52,304 bases of DNA from Streptomyces aureus. GTDB lineage: Bacteria > Actinomycetota > Actinomycetes > Streptomycetales > Streptomycetaceae. Numbering within the stretch: position 1 is the stretch's first letter; each line of letters opens with the position of its first letter. Shown one piece after another: positions 25,040 to 33,448 of the stretch. A program made the translations under genes and the position numbers. The notes beneath the pieces were generated by a model. It was given only the letters and a program-made list of their open reading frames with translations. It was not told where the DNA came from and made no database searches. Location of the stretch: the NCBI RefSeq assembly GCF_001418135.1, contig NZ_LIPQ01000009.1:1-52304 (forward strand), in the 5' to 3' direction.

Positions 25040-26620
25040 TCAGCCCTTGCGGATCTCCCAGAAGCGGAAGACCGTCGAGGCGTCGAGGGTCCATTCGAGG
25101 CCCGTGACGTCCTGGCGGGCGACGGCGTACTGCTTGCCCTGCCAGAGGGGCAGGAGGGGCAGCTGCTCGGCGACGAGGTTCTGGAGCTTGCCGTACTCGT
25201 CGGCGGTGGCGGCGCGGTCCGGGGCGGCGGCGGTCCTGGGGAGGAGGCTGCCGGTGATGGTGGCGTTCTCGTAGTGGTTGCCGAGGACGTTGCCCTCGCC
25301 GAAGAACGGGGTGGTGAAGTTGTCGGCGTCGGGGTAGTCGGGGACCCAGCCCTTGACGTAGACGCCGTACTTGCCGGCGGCGATGTCCTTCTCGTACTGG
25401 TCGTAGGCGACGGACTGGACGTCGGCGTCGAAGAGGCCGCTGGCGTTGAGCTGCTCGGCGATGGCCTTGAGCTCCTGGTCGGTGGACGGGCCGTAGCGGC
25501 TGGGCGTGGACCAGAGGGTGAGCTTCACCTTGGCGGTGATGCCGGCGGAGCGCAGGGCCTTCTTGGCCTTCGCCTTGTCGGGGGCGCCGTAGGTGTCGTA
25601 GAAGGCGGTGTTGTGTCCGGCGATGCCGGCCGGGACGATCGAGTACAGCGGCGTGGCCGTCGACTTGTAGACGCCTTCGACGAGGGCTTCGCGGTCGACG
25701 AGGTGGGCGATGGCCTGGCGGACGCCGAGCTTGCCGGCGACCGGGTCCTTCATGTTGAACACGAGGTGCTGGACCTCGGCGCTGCTGCCCTGGACGACCT
25801 CGATGCCCTTGTCGTCCGTGGTGTCGGAGGTCTCGAGGGTCACGATGTCCTCGGCGGAGAGGCCTCGGTAGGCGACGTCGACGTCTCCGTCGGTGAGGGC
25901 CTTGGAGAGGGCGGAGCGGTCGCCGCCGTAGAGCTTGAGGGTGATGGCGTCGTTCTTGCGCTGCGCGGTGCCCTTGTAGCCGGGGTTGGCGGAGAAGGTG
26001 GCCTCGGTGGCGCTGAAGGAGTCCAGCTTGTAGGGGCCGGAGCCGGTGGCCTTGCCGTCGGTGCGCAGGGCGTCGGCGGGGTACTCGCGGTGGTCGACGA
26101 TGGAGCCGGCACCGGAGGCGATCTTGCTGGGGAAGGTGGCGTCGGGGACCTTGAGGTGGAAGACGACGGTCTTCTCGTCCGGGGTCTCGATGCTCTTGAT
26201 GGTGGCCAGCAGCGGCGCGGGGCCCGAGGGGTCGGCGATCTTGAGGGCGCGCTCGAAGGAGAACTTGACGTCCTCCGAGGTGAGCTTGTTGCCGTTGGAG
26301 AAGGTGAGGCCGTCGCGCAGGGTGCAGCTGTACACGGTGCTGCCGGTGGCGAAGCCGCACTTGTCGGCGGCCTCGGGCTCGGGCTCGGAGCCGCCCTTGG
26401 GGAAGGCCAGCAGGGACTGGAAGACGTTGTTGAACAGCAGCCAGGAGCCGGGGTCGTAGCCGGCCGCGGGGTCGGTGGCGACGATCTCGTCGGACATGCC
26501 GACGCGTATGCCGTTGCCGGAGTCGCCCGAGCCTCCCTGCTCGGTGCCGCAGCCGCTGAGGAGGGCGGCGGACAGACCGGCGGCGAGGGGGGCCGTCAGC
26601 CACTTGTTGTGCGTCTTCAC
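25040..26620 (-). CDS. ABC transporter solute-binding lipoprotein, family 5 (copy 1)
   Basis: The 526-residue protein has a lipoprotein signal (KTHNKWLTAPLAAGLSAALLSGC, lipobox LSGC) and family-5 peptide/nickel-binding features: DPAAGYDPGSWLLFNNVFQSLL, LRDGLTFSNGNKLTSEDVKFSFERAL, ATGSGPYKLDSF and GWVPDYPDADNFTTPFF. It binds a peptide-like ligand outside the cell for import. GTG 26620 is chosen for GAGG 8 nt upstream. The next gene upstream (26698-28287) is a clear paralogue with the same motifs, and neither has permease or ATPase genes nearby, so they must share an unlinked transporter or act as sensors. Confidence 0.92.
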   Translation of the reverse strand: MKTHNKWLTAPLAAGLSAALLSGCGTEQGGSGDSGNGIRVGMSDEIVATDPAAGYDPGSWLLFNNVFQSLLAFPKGGSEPEPEAADKCGFATGSTVYSCTLRDGLTFSNGNKLTSEDVKFSFERALKIADPSGPAPLLATIKSIETPDEKTVVFHLKVPDATFPSKIASGAGSIVDHREYPADALRTDGKATGSGPYKLDSFSATEATFSANPGYKGTAQRKNDAITLKLYGGDRSALSKALTDGDVDVAYRGLSAEDIVTLETSDTTDDKGIEVVQGSSAEVQHLVFNMKDPVAGKLGVRQAIAHLVDREALVEGVYKSTATPLYSIVPAGIAGHNTAFYDTYGAPDKAKAKKALRSAGITAKVKLTLWSTPSRYGPSTDQELKAIAEQLNASGLFDADVQSVAYDQYEKDIAAGKYGVYVKGWVPDYPDADNFTTPFFGEGNVLGNHYENATITGSLLPRTAAAPDRAATADEYGKLQNLVAEQLPLLPLWQGKQYAVARQDVTGLEWTLDASTVFRFWEIRKG

Positions 26621-26697
26621 AGAACGTGCCTCGTGATCTCTTGTCAGGCCGGCCGCGCGCGGGTGCGCGGCCGGTGTAACCGATCCAGTCGACGGGG

Positions 26698-28287
26698 TTA
26701 TGCGGTACCGCGGCCCAGTTCCCAGAGCAGGAGGTCGGAGGACGTGTTGAGGGCGTACTCGACTCCGTTGAGGTCGTCGCGCGCGGCGACGTACTGCTTG
26801 CCCTGCCACAGCGGCAGGACGGGTACGTCCTCGGCGACGATCTTCTGGATCTGGTTGAAGACGGGGCTCGCGGCGGTGCGGTCGGCCTGGCGGCGCGAGC
26901 GCGGGATGAGCTGGTCGCGGACGACCTTGTTCACGTACGGGGTGTTGAGGAAGTTGTCGCTGTCGAGGAACGGCGCGATGTAGTTGTCCGGGTCCGGGTA
27001 GTCCGGGAACCAGCCGAGTCCGTAGACGGCGTAGTCGCCGCGCTTCTGGGCGGTGCGGAACGTCGACCACTCGGCGCCCTGGACGGTGACGTCGAAGAGT
27101 TCGCTGGCGACGAGCTGCTTCTTGAGCGCGTCGAACTCCTCGGCGGTCTCGGCGCCGTAGTGGTCGGTGGTGTAGTTCAGCGTCAGCTTGACCGGGGTCT
27201 TGACGCCGGCGGCCTTGAGGAGCTTGGCGGCACGGGCCTGGTCGGGCTCGCCGTACGCGTCGAAGAAGGGGGTGGTGTGGCCGGTGATGCTGGAGGGGAT
27301 CAGCGAGTACAGCGGCTCGGCGGTGGTGCCGTAGACCCGGTTGACGAGGGCGCCGCGGTCGACGACGGCGGCCATGGCCTGGCGGACGGCCTTCTCCTGG
27401 ACGGCGGGGGCCTTGGTGTTGAAGCCGAGGTAGCGGATCTCGAGGCCGGGGACCTCGATGACCTCGATGCCGTCCTTGGGCGTCTCGGTGAGGTCCTTGA
27501 TCTGCTGCCGGGACAGGGAGCGGGCCATCATGTCGATGTCGTCGCTCTCCAGGGCCCGGCCCATGGTGTTCGCGTCGGCGTAGGGGCGCAGCTCGACCTT
27601 CTCGTTGCGCAGGGTGATGTCGCCCTTGTAGGCCGGGTTCTTGGTGAAGACGAAGCGGGTGGCCTTGTCGCCCTCGCGCTCGACCTTCATGGTGTACGGG
27701 CCCGAGCCATCGACGTCGAATCCGTCGCGGAGCTTTCCGGCCTCGTACTTGTCCTTGCTGAGGATGCCGGCGACCGGGGTGGAGAGCTTGTACGGGAAGG
27801 TGGCGTCGGGGGTCTTCAGGTGGAAGACGACCTCGTCGGCGCCCTTGGTCTCGATGGTGTCGATGTTCGAGAGGAGGGCGGCGGTGCCGTTGTCCGACTT
27901 GATCTTCAGCACGCGCTCGATGGAGAACTTGACGTCCTCGGCGGTGATCGGGGTGCCGTCGGCGAAGGTGAGGCCGGCGCGCAGCTTGCAGCGGTAGCTC
28001 TCACTGGCCTTGTCGGAGAACCCGCAGTTCTCGGCTGCCTCGGGGACGGGCTCGCCGCTGTCGCGGGGCACGTGCATCAGGGTCTGCACGGTCTGCCGCA
28101 GGATGTTCCACGCGCCGGTGTCGTAGGCGAAGGCCGGGTCGAGTGGCGCGGGGGCGTCCGCGGTGGCGATGAACTGGTCCGTGGTGCCGACGACGATCGC
28201 TCCGCCTTCCTCCGCGCCGCCGCAGGCGGCGAGCAGGGGGGCGAGCAGTCCGGCCACGGCCGGCAGCACCAGGGTCTTGCGGTTCAT
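26698..28287 (-). CDS. ABC transporter solute-binding lipoprotein, family 5 (copy 2)
   Basis: The 529-residue protein has a signal MNRKTLVLPAVAGLLAPLLAAC (lipobox LAAC) and family-5 motifs parallel to those of copy 1: LRAGLTFADGTPITAEDVKFSIERVL, DVDGSGPYTMKV, YGLGWFPDYPDPDNYIAPF and LPLWQGKQYVAARDD, the last nearly identical to the copy 1 end. ATG 28287 gives the shortest signal and has GAGGAG about 10 nt upstream; ATG 28305 overlaps that site. The 77-bp gap to copy 1 suggests one transcript. A tandem duplication is the simplest origin. Confidence 0.92.
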   Translation of the reverse strand: MNRKTLVLPAVAGLLAPLLAACGGAEEGGAIVVGTTDQFIATADAPAPLDPAFAYDTGAWNILRQTVQTLMHVPRDSGEPVPEAAENCGFSDKASESYRCKLRAGLTFADGTPITAEDVKFSIERVLKIKSDNGTAALLSNIDTIETKGADEVVFHLKTPDATFPYKLSTPVAGILSKDKYEAGKLRDGFDVDGSGPYTMKVEREGDKATRFVFTKNPAYKGDITLRNEKVELRPYADANTMGRALESDDIDMMARSLSRQQIKDLTETPKDGIEVIEVPGLEIRYLGFNTKAPAVQEKAVRQAMAAVVDRGALVNRVYGTTAEPLYSLIPSSITGHTTPFFDAYGEPDQARAAKLLKAAGVKTPVKLTLNYTTDHYGAETAEEFDALKKQLVASELFDVTVQGAEWSTFRTAQKRGDYAVYGLGWFPDYPDPDNYIAPFLDSDNFLNTPYVNKVVRDQLIPRSRRQADRTAASPVFNQIQKIVAEDVPVLPLWQGKQYVAARDDLNGVEYALNTSSDLLLWELGRGTA

Positions 28288-28651
28288 CAGGGACGATCTC
28301 CTCATCCGGCACTGGGATACAGCGGTCAGTGGAACTCCGCCGCCGGCCGCCCGGTCGGGGCGGGAGCGATCGGGCCGGGTGTTGCGATCGGTCCTGTGTT
28401 CACGGCGACTTGGGTGTGCGCCGGTGCACGCGGGTTATGCGGCGAAGTACTCGCGAAAGATTAGTGGGCGGCACGGCTATTGCCTGACCACGGGCGGCCG
28501 TGGGGGTAATCGCACAGTGATCATGAATGCGGGAGTGTCGATAGTCATGCGCCGGAGGATGCGGACGGCGGCGATCGAATCGGGACACAGGGGGCGCCGA
28601 AATGCGCGGTAACCGGACAGGTGACGCGCGAAGGCCACCCGCCGTCCGGCA

Positions 28652-28684
28652 CTCTGCGTGACCAACGTCACGCAGAGGCCTTTT
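28652..28684 (+). terminator. Plus-oriented intrinsic terminator without an obvious gene
   Basis: CTCTGCGTGAC (28652-28662), loop CAAC and GTCACGCAGAG (28667-28677) form a perfect 11-bp stem followed by GCCTTTTC. The T-run is on the plus strand, yet both flanking genes are on the minus strand, so it may end a small plus-strand RNA. Confidence 0.6.
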
Positions 28685-28762
28685 CGGCGAATGGCCTGAT
28701 CGTTTTCCCGGGACGTTCCCCGGGTGCACCTCGGGTGTCCCCGGAGGTGCTCGGCGAGGCGC

Positions 28763-28793
28763 CTCCCGGGCGAAATCGCATTCCGCCCGGGAG
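28763..28793 (-). terminator. Terminator hairpin after the HAD gene
   Basis: A perfect 10-bp stem (28763-28772 with 28784-28793) with 11-nt loop lies 16 bp past the HAD stop. Confidence 0.65.
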
Positions 28794-28808
28794 AAGCTCA
28801 GATAAAGC

Positions 28809-29507
28809 TCAGATTCCGGTGATCAATGTGCGGAGGAAGGGCACGTCGACCTCTTCGAGGGAACGCACGACGACCCGTCCCGGGGAAGGCGCGATCGGGG
28901 CGACCGAGGGCACCGCGACGACCCGGCAGCCGGCCGCCTCGGCGGCCGCCACACCGGTCGCGGTGTCCTCGACGACGGCACAGAGCGCGGGGTCGGCCCC
29001 GACCCCCTGGGCGGCCGTCAGGTACGGCTCCGGGTGCGGCTTGGTCCGTACGACCTCGTCGCCCGCGACGGTGAGCGAGAAGCGGTCACGGCCGAGCGAG
29101 TGGAGGACCTTGTCGATGATCCGCCGGTGCGAGGCGGAGACCAGCGCGGTCGGGATGGAGTGCCGGGCCAGCTCGGCGAGGAGCCGTTCGGCGCCGGGCA
29201 TCAGGGGCACGCCGAGCTCGATGCGCTGCTCGAACTTCTCGTTGAGCAGGACGGTCAGCTCGGCGACGGTGATGTCGGCGCCGGTGGACTCGATGAGGTA
29301 GCCCGCGCTGCGCGTCATCGGGCCGCCGACGACGACGTCCCGCCAGGCGTCGTCCAGCCGGTGTCCGAGGTCGGCGAAGACCTCGACCTCCGCGTCCCAC
29401 CAGAAGCCCTCCGTGTCGACGAGAGTGCCGTCCATGTCGAGGAAGACCGCCTGCAGGGCGGAGCTTCCGTTGGTACGGATCAGGGACGCGGGGACCGTAC
29501 TGGTCAT
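28809..29507 (-). CDS. HAD-family hydrolase (beta-phosphoglucomutase/GPH-like phosphatase)
   Basis: The 232-residue protein has HAD motif I FLDMDGTLVDTEGFWWDAE (Asp24, Asp26), motif II TALVSASHRR, motif III Lys in VRTKPHPEPYLTAA and motif IV VVEDTATGVAAAEAAGC. The long alpha-helical cap after motif I is the C1 type seen in phosphoglycolate phosphatase and beta-phosphoglucomutase relatives. It probably hydrolyses a small phosphorylated metabolite. ATG 29507 has GGAGG 8 nt upstream. It follows metH on the same strand after hairpins. Confidence 0.92.
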   Translation of the reverse strand: MTSTVPASLIRTNGSSALQAVFLDMDGTLVDTEGFWWDAEVEVFADLGHRLDDAWRDVVVGGPMTRSAGYLIESTGADITVAELTVLLNEKFEQRIELGVPLMPGAERLLAELARHSIPTALVSASHRRIIDKVLHSLGRDRFSLTVAGDEVVRTKPHPEPYLTAAQGVGADPALCAVVEDTATGVAAAEAAGCRVVAVPSVAPIAPSPGRVVVRSLEEVDVPFLRTLITGI

Positions 29508-29534
29508 CCGGCACACCTCCATGGAGGGACGAGA

Positions 29535-29575
29535 AGGCCGGCCCCCCTCCCCGGTACGGGGAGGAAGACCGGCCT
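29535..29575 (-). terminator. Imperfect hairpin between metH and HAD gene
   Basis: AGGCCGG (29535-29541) pairs with CCGGCCT (29569-29575), and an inner CCTCCCC/GGGGAGG stem (29546-29552 with 29558-29564) surrounds a 5-nt loop. It is close to the HAD start and may end metH read-through. Confidence 0.5.
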
Positions 29576-29635
29576 GCACTGGACCGACAAGTGTACGTCC
29601 GGATCACCGAAAGGGCGCGGATTTGCCCCGGGGGT

Positions 29636-29656
29636 CCCCCGGACGCCGTCCGGGGG
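29636..29656 (-). terminator. Hairpin after metH
   Basis: CCCCCGGAC (29636-29644) and GTCCGGGGG (29648-29656) form a perfect 9-bp stem 36 bp past the metH stop. It is nearly the same core as the palindrome after tatC (4458-4488). Confidence 0.65.
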
Positions 29657-29691
29657 TGTCCCGCCGGACGGATTCCGGGCGCCCCGCCCCG

Positions 29692-32600
29692 TCACCGAGC
29701 GTTGAAGTACTTCGCCTCCGGGTGATGGATCACGATGGCGTCGGTGGACTGCTCGGGGTGGAGCTGGAACTCCTCGGAGAGGTGCACGCCGATGCGCTCC
29801 GGACGCAGCAGCTCCGCGATCTTCGCGCGGTCCTCCAGGTCGGGGCAGGCGCCGTAGCCGAGGGAGAAGCGAGCGCCGCGGTACTTGAGGTCGAACATGT
29901 CCTCGACCGCGTCCGGGTCCTCGCCGCCGAAGCCGAGCTCGGCGCGGACGCGGGCGTGCCAGTACTCGGCCATGGCCTCGGCGAGCTGGACGGAGAGCCC
30001 GTGCAGCTCCAGGTACTCACGGTAGGAGTCGGACTCGAACAGCTTGGCGGTGGCCTCGCCGATCTTCGAGCCGACGGTGACGACCTGGAGGCCGACGACG
30101 TCGGTCTCGCCGGACTCCTCCGGACGGAAGAAGTCCGCGAGACAGAGGCGGCGGCCGCGGCGCTGGCGCGGGAAGGTGAAGCGGGTCCGCTCGTTGCCGG
30201 CTTCGTCGAGGATGATCAGGTCCTCGCCCTTGGAGACACAGGGGAAGTAGCCGTAGACGACGGCCGCTTCGAGCAGGTTCTCGGTGTGCAGCTTGTCGAG
30301 CAGGCCGCGCAGCCGCGGCCGGCCCTCGCTCTCGACGAGCTCCTCGTACGTGGCGCCGCCGACGCGGGCCTGCTTGAGGCCCCACTGGCCCTTGAAGAGG
30401 GCGCCCTCGTCGAGCCAGGAGGCGTAGTCCTTGAGCGGGATGCCCTTGACGACGCGGGTTCCCCAGAACGGCGGGGTGGGGACGGGGTTGTCGACGGCGA
30501 CGTCGGAACGGCCGCCCGGCTCGTCCGCCTCCTCCACTTGGAGGACCGGGGTGTCCCGCTTGGGGACGCGGCGCTGCTTGAGCTCGGGGAGCTTCGCGCC
30601 GGGGACGCCGCGCTTGACGGCGACGAGGGCGTCCATGAGGCGCAGGCCCTCGAAGGCGTCGCGGGCGTAGCGGACCTCGCCCTGGTAGATCTCGTGGAGG
30701 TCCTGCTCGACGTACGCCCTGGTGAGGGCGGCGCCGCCGAGGATCACGGGGTACTTGGCGGCCAGCTCGCGCTGGTTCAGCTCCTCCAGGTTCTCCTTCA
30801 TGATCACGGTGGATTTCACGAGGAGGCCGGACATGCCGATCACGTCGGCGCTGTGCTCTTCGGCGGCCTCCAGGATCGCGGAGACGGGCTGCTTGATGCC
30901 GATGTTGACGACGTTGTAGCCGTTGTTGGAGAGGATGATGTCGACGAGGTTCTTGCCGATGTCGTGGACGTCGCCGCGGACGGTGGCGAGGACGATCGTG
31001 CCCTTGCCGTCGTCGTCCGTCTTCTCCATGTGGGGTTCGAGGTAGGCCACCGCGGTCTTCATGACCTCGGCGGACTGGAGCACGAACGGCAGCTGCATCT
31101 GGCCGGAGCCGAACAGCTCGCCGACCGTCTTCATGCCGTCGAGCAGGATCTCGTTGACGATCTCCAGGGCGGGGCGGATCGTCAGGGCCTCGTCGAGGTC
31201 GGCCTCAAGGCCGTTCTTCTCGCCGTCGATGATCCGGCGCTTGAGGCGCTCGTCCAGCGGCAGGGCGAGGAGTTCCTCGGTCTTGCCGGCCTTCATCGAC
31301 TTGGTGTTGACGCCCTCGAAGAGGGCCATCAGCTTCTGCAGCGGGTCGTAGCCCTCGGCGCGCCGGTCGTAGATCAGGTCGAGCGCGGTGGTGACCTGTT
31401 CGTCGTCGAACCGGGCGATCGGCAGGATCTTCGAGGCGTGGACGATCGCCGAGTCGAGGCCGGCCTTGACGCACTCGTCGAGGAAGACGGAGTTGAGGAG
31501 GATGCGCGCGGCCGGGTTCAGACCGAAGGAGATGTTGGAGAGGCCCAGGGTGGTCTGGACGTCCGGGTGGCGGCGCTTGAGCTCGCGGATCGCCTCGATC
31601 GTGGCGATGCCGTCCTTGCGCGACTCCTCCTGGCCGGTGCAGATGGTGAAGGTCAGGGTGTCGATGAGGATGTCGGACTCGTGGATGCCCCAGTTGCCGG
31701 TGAGGTCCTCGATGAGCCGCTCGGCGATGGCGACCTTGTGCTCGGGGGTACGGGCCTGGCCCTCCTCGTCGATGGTGAGGGCGATGAGGGCGGCGCCGTG
31801 CTCCTGGGCCAGCCGGGTGACCTTGGCGAAGCGGGACTCGGGGCCGTCGCCGTCCTCGTAGTTGACGGAGTTGATGACGGCCCGGCCGCCGAGCTTCTCC
31901 AGACCGGCCTGCAGCACGTCCACCTCGGTGGAGTCGAGGACGATCGGCAGGGTGGAGGCGGTGGCGAAGCGGCCGGCGAGCTCCCGCATGTCGGCGACGC
32001 CGTCGCGGCCCACGTAGTCGACGCAGAGGTCGAGCATGTGCGCGCCCTCGCGGATCTGGTCGCGGGCCATCTCGACGCAGTCGTCCCAGCGGGCCTCCAG
32101 CATGGCCTCGCGGAACTTCTTCGAGCCGTTGGCGTTGGTGCGCTCGCCGATGGCCATGTACGCGGTGTCCTGGCGGAACGGCACGGTCTGGTAGAGCGAG
32201 GCGGCGCCGGGCTCGGGGTGCGGCTCGCGGACGGCGGGGGTGAGGTCCCGGACGCGCTCGACGACCTGGCGCAGGTGCTCGGGGGTGGTACCGCAGCAGC
32301 CGCCGATCAGGGAGAGGCCGTACTCGCGGACGAAGGTCTCCTGGGCGTCGGCGAGCTCGGCGGGGCTGAGCGGGTAGTGGGCACCGTCGGAGGTGAGGAC
32401 GGGCAGGCCGGCGTTGGGCATGCAGGAGAGCGGGATGCGCGAGTGGCGGGCGAGGTAGCGGAGGTGCTCGCTCATCTCGGCGGGGCCGGTGGCGCAGTTC
32501 AGGCCGATCATGTCGATGCCGAGCGGCTCCAGGGCCGTCAGGGCGGCGCCGATCTCGGAGCCGAGGAGCATGGTGCCGGTGGTCTCGACGGTGACGGAGA

Positions 32601-33204
32601 CGATGAGCGGCACGTCGACGCCGAGGACGTCGAGGGCGCGGCGGGCGCCGATGACGGAGGCCTTGGTCTGGAGCAGGTCCTGGGTGGTCTCGACGAGCAG
32701 GGCGTCGGCGCCGCCGGCGAGGAGGCCCTCGGCGTTCTGCTGGTAGGCGTCGCGCAGCAGGGTGTACGGGGCGTGGCCGAGGGTCGGCAGCTTGGTGCCG
32801 GGGCCGATGGAGCCGAGGACCCAGCGCTGGCGTCCGGTGGAGGCGGTGAAGTCGTCGGCGACCTCGCGGGCGATGCGGGCGCCGGCCTCGGAGAGTTCGT
32901 GGACGCGCTCGGGGATGTCGTACTCGCCCAGGGCGGCGTGGTTGGCGCCGAAGGTGTTGGTCTCGACGCAGTCGACGCCGGCGGCGAAGTACTCCTGGTG
33001 GACCGAACGGACGATGTCGGGCCTGGTGACGTTCAGGATCTCGTTGCAGCCTTCGAGGTTCTGGAAGTCCTCGAGGGTGGGGTCCTGTGCCTGGAGCATG
33101 GTGCCCATGGCGCCGTCGGCGACGACGACTCGGCTGGCGAGTGCCTCGCGGAGGGCTGCGGCGCGGTTCCGGCTGTCTGCGGAAGGGGTCGGCAACGAGG
33201 CCAT
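29692..33204 (-). CDS. metH: Cobalamin-dependent methionine synthase
   Basis: The 1170-residue enzyme has all MetH modules. The homocysteine domain (about 25-330) starts VVADGAMGTMLQAQDPT and has zinc ligands Cys237, Cys303 and Cys304 (GGCCGTTPEHL). The folate domain (about 348-610) starts AIGERTNANGSKKF. The cobalamin cap and Rossmann part has DVHDIGKN with the B12-ligating His747, and the C-terminal activation domain has RFSLGYGACPD. It transfers a methyl group from methyltetrahydrofolate to homocysteine. The ATG follows GGGAG by 7 nt. It is divergent from gylR. I see no B12 riboswitch in the 200-bp leader. Confidence 0.97.
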   Translation of the reverse strand: MASLPTPSADSRNRAAALREALASRVVVADGAMGTMLQAQDPTLEDFQNLEGCNEILNVTRPDIVRSVHQEYFAAGVDCVETNTFGANHAALGEYDIPERVHELSEAGARIAREVADDFTASTGRQRWVLGSIGPGTKLPTLGHAPYTLLRDAYQQNAEGLLAGGADALLVETTQDLLQTKASVIGARRALDVLGVDVPLIVSVTVETTGTMLLGSEIGAALTALEPLGIDMIGLNCATGPAEMSEHLRYLARHSRIPLSCMPNAGLPVLTSDGAHYPLSPAELADAQETFVREYGLSLIGGCCGTTPEHLRQVVERVRDLTPAVREPHPEPGAASLYQTVPFRQDTAYMAIGERTNANGSKKFREAMLEARWDDCVEMARDQIREGAHMLDLCVDYVGRDGVADMRELAGRFATASTLPIVLDSTEVDVLQAGLEKLGGRAVINSVNYEDGDGPESRFAKVTRLAQEHGAALIALTIDEEGQARTPEHKVAIAERLIEDLTGNWGIHESDILIDTLTFTICTGQEESRKDGIATIEAIRELKRRHPDVQTTLGLSNISFGLNPAARILLNSVFLDECVKAGLDSAIVHASKILPIARFDDEQVTTALDLIYDRRAEGYDPLQKLMALFEGVNTKSMKAGKTEELLALPLDERLKRRIIDGEKNGLEADLDEALTIRPALEIVNEILLDGMKTVGELFGSGQMQLPFVLQSAEVMKTAVAYLEPHMEKTDDDGKGTIVLATVRGDVHDIGKNLVDIILSNNGYNVVNIGIKQPVSAILEAAEEHSADVIGMSGLLVKSTVIMKENLEELNQRELAAKYPVILGGAALTRAYVEQDLHEIYQGEVRYARDAFEGLRLMDALVAVKRGVPGAKLPELKQRRVPKRDTPVLQVEEADEPGGRSDVAVDNPVPTPPFWGTRVVKGIPLKDYASWLDEGALFKGQWGLKQARVGGATYEELVESEGRPRLRGLLDKLHTENLLEAAVVYGYFPCVSKGEDLIILDEAGNERTRFTFPRQRRGRRLCLADFFRPEESGETDVVGLQVVTVGSKIGEATAKLFESDSYREYLELHGLSVQLAEAMAEYWHARVRAELGFGGEDPDAVEDMFDLKYRGARFSLGYGACPDLEDRAKIAELLRPERIGVHLSEEFQLHPEQSTDAIVIHHPEAKYFNAR

Positions 33205-33239
33205 GGATGAGCTCCCTGGGATGCGACGGCTGTCGGCTT

Positions 33240-33274
33240 TGCACCTTCGGAGGAGGGTGCACGGGGCCAGCGTA
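33240..33274 (-). promoter_or_regulatory. Candidate metH -10 element and leader hairpin
   Basis: On the minus strand TACGCT (33274-33269) fits a -10 element; a TGCACC/GGTGCA hairpin (33240-33261) lies at the predicted RNA 5' end, about 36 nt before the ATG. The -35 is weak. Confidence 0.3.
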
Positions 33275-33402
33275 ACCGCGCTCCGGTCGGGGTGGACACG
33301 GCGTCTCGCGGGGCGGACGGCATCCTGTGTGCGGGGACTCCCGGTTCTGCCCGTTCTTGACTGACACTGTCAGGTGGCACGCAAGGTCGGCATCGACCGA
33401 TA

Positions 33403-33422
33403 GTGTTCAGCATTGTCGAACA
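33403..33422. promoter_or_regulatory. Predicted GylR operator upstream of gylR
   Basis: GTGTTCAGCATTGTCG on the plus strand reads CGACAATGCTGAACAC on the minus strand, matching the site upstream of glpF (34340-34355) at 14 of 16 positions. TGTTC and GAACA arms (33404-33408, 33418-33422) flank 9 bp. It lies 27-46 bp before the gylR start, fitting autoregulation. Confidence 0.65.
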
Positions 33423-33448
33423 GCGTGAGAGGGAGAAGGGGTCGGGCG

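Larger units (their letters stand above)
28288..28808. other. Intergenic region of 521 bp without a supported gene
   Basis: This region holds the upstream sequence of the solute-binding protein gene (minus), the HAD-gene terminator (28763-28793) and a plus-oriented T-tailed hairpin (28652-28681). Short frames exist (for example minus 28477-28671, 64 codons, and a 29-codon plus frame from ATG 28526) but none has a ribosome site or recognisable sequence. A cis-acting leader or small RNA is possible. Confidence 0.5.

Noticed and set aside
28477..28671. A 64-codon minus-strand frame upstream of the solute-binding protein gene
   Set aside because: No ribosome site and no recognisable sequence; its start is inside the T-tailed hairpin. 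Left as unproven.
33205..33400. Cobalamin or SAM/SAH riboswitch before metH
   Set aside because: I could not find a B12-box-like or other riboswitch core in the leader; only a short 6-bp hairpin is visible.
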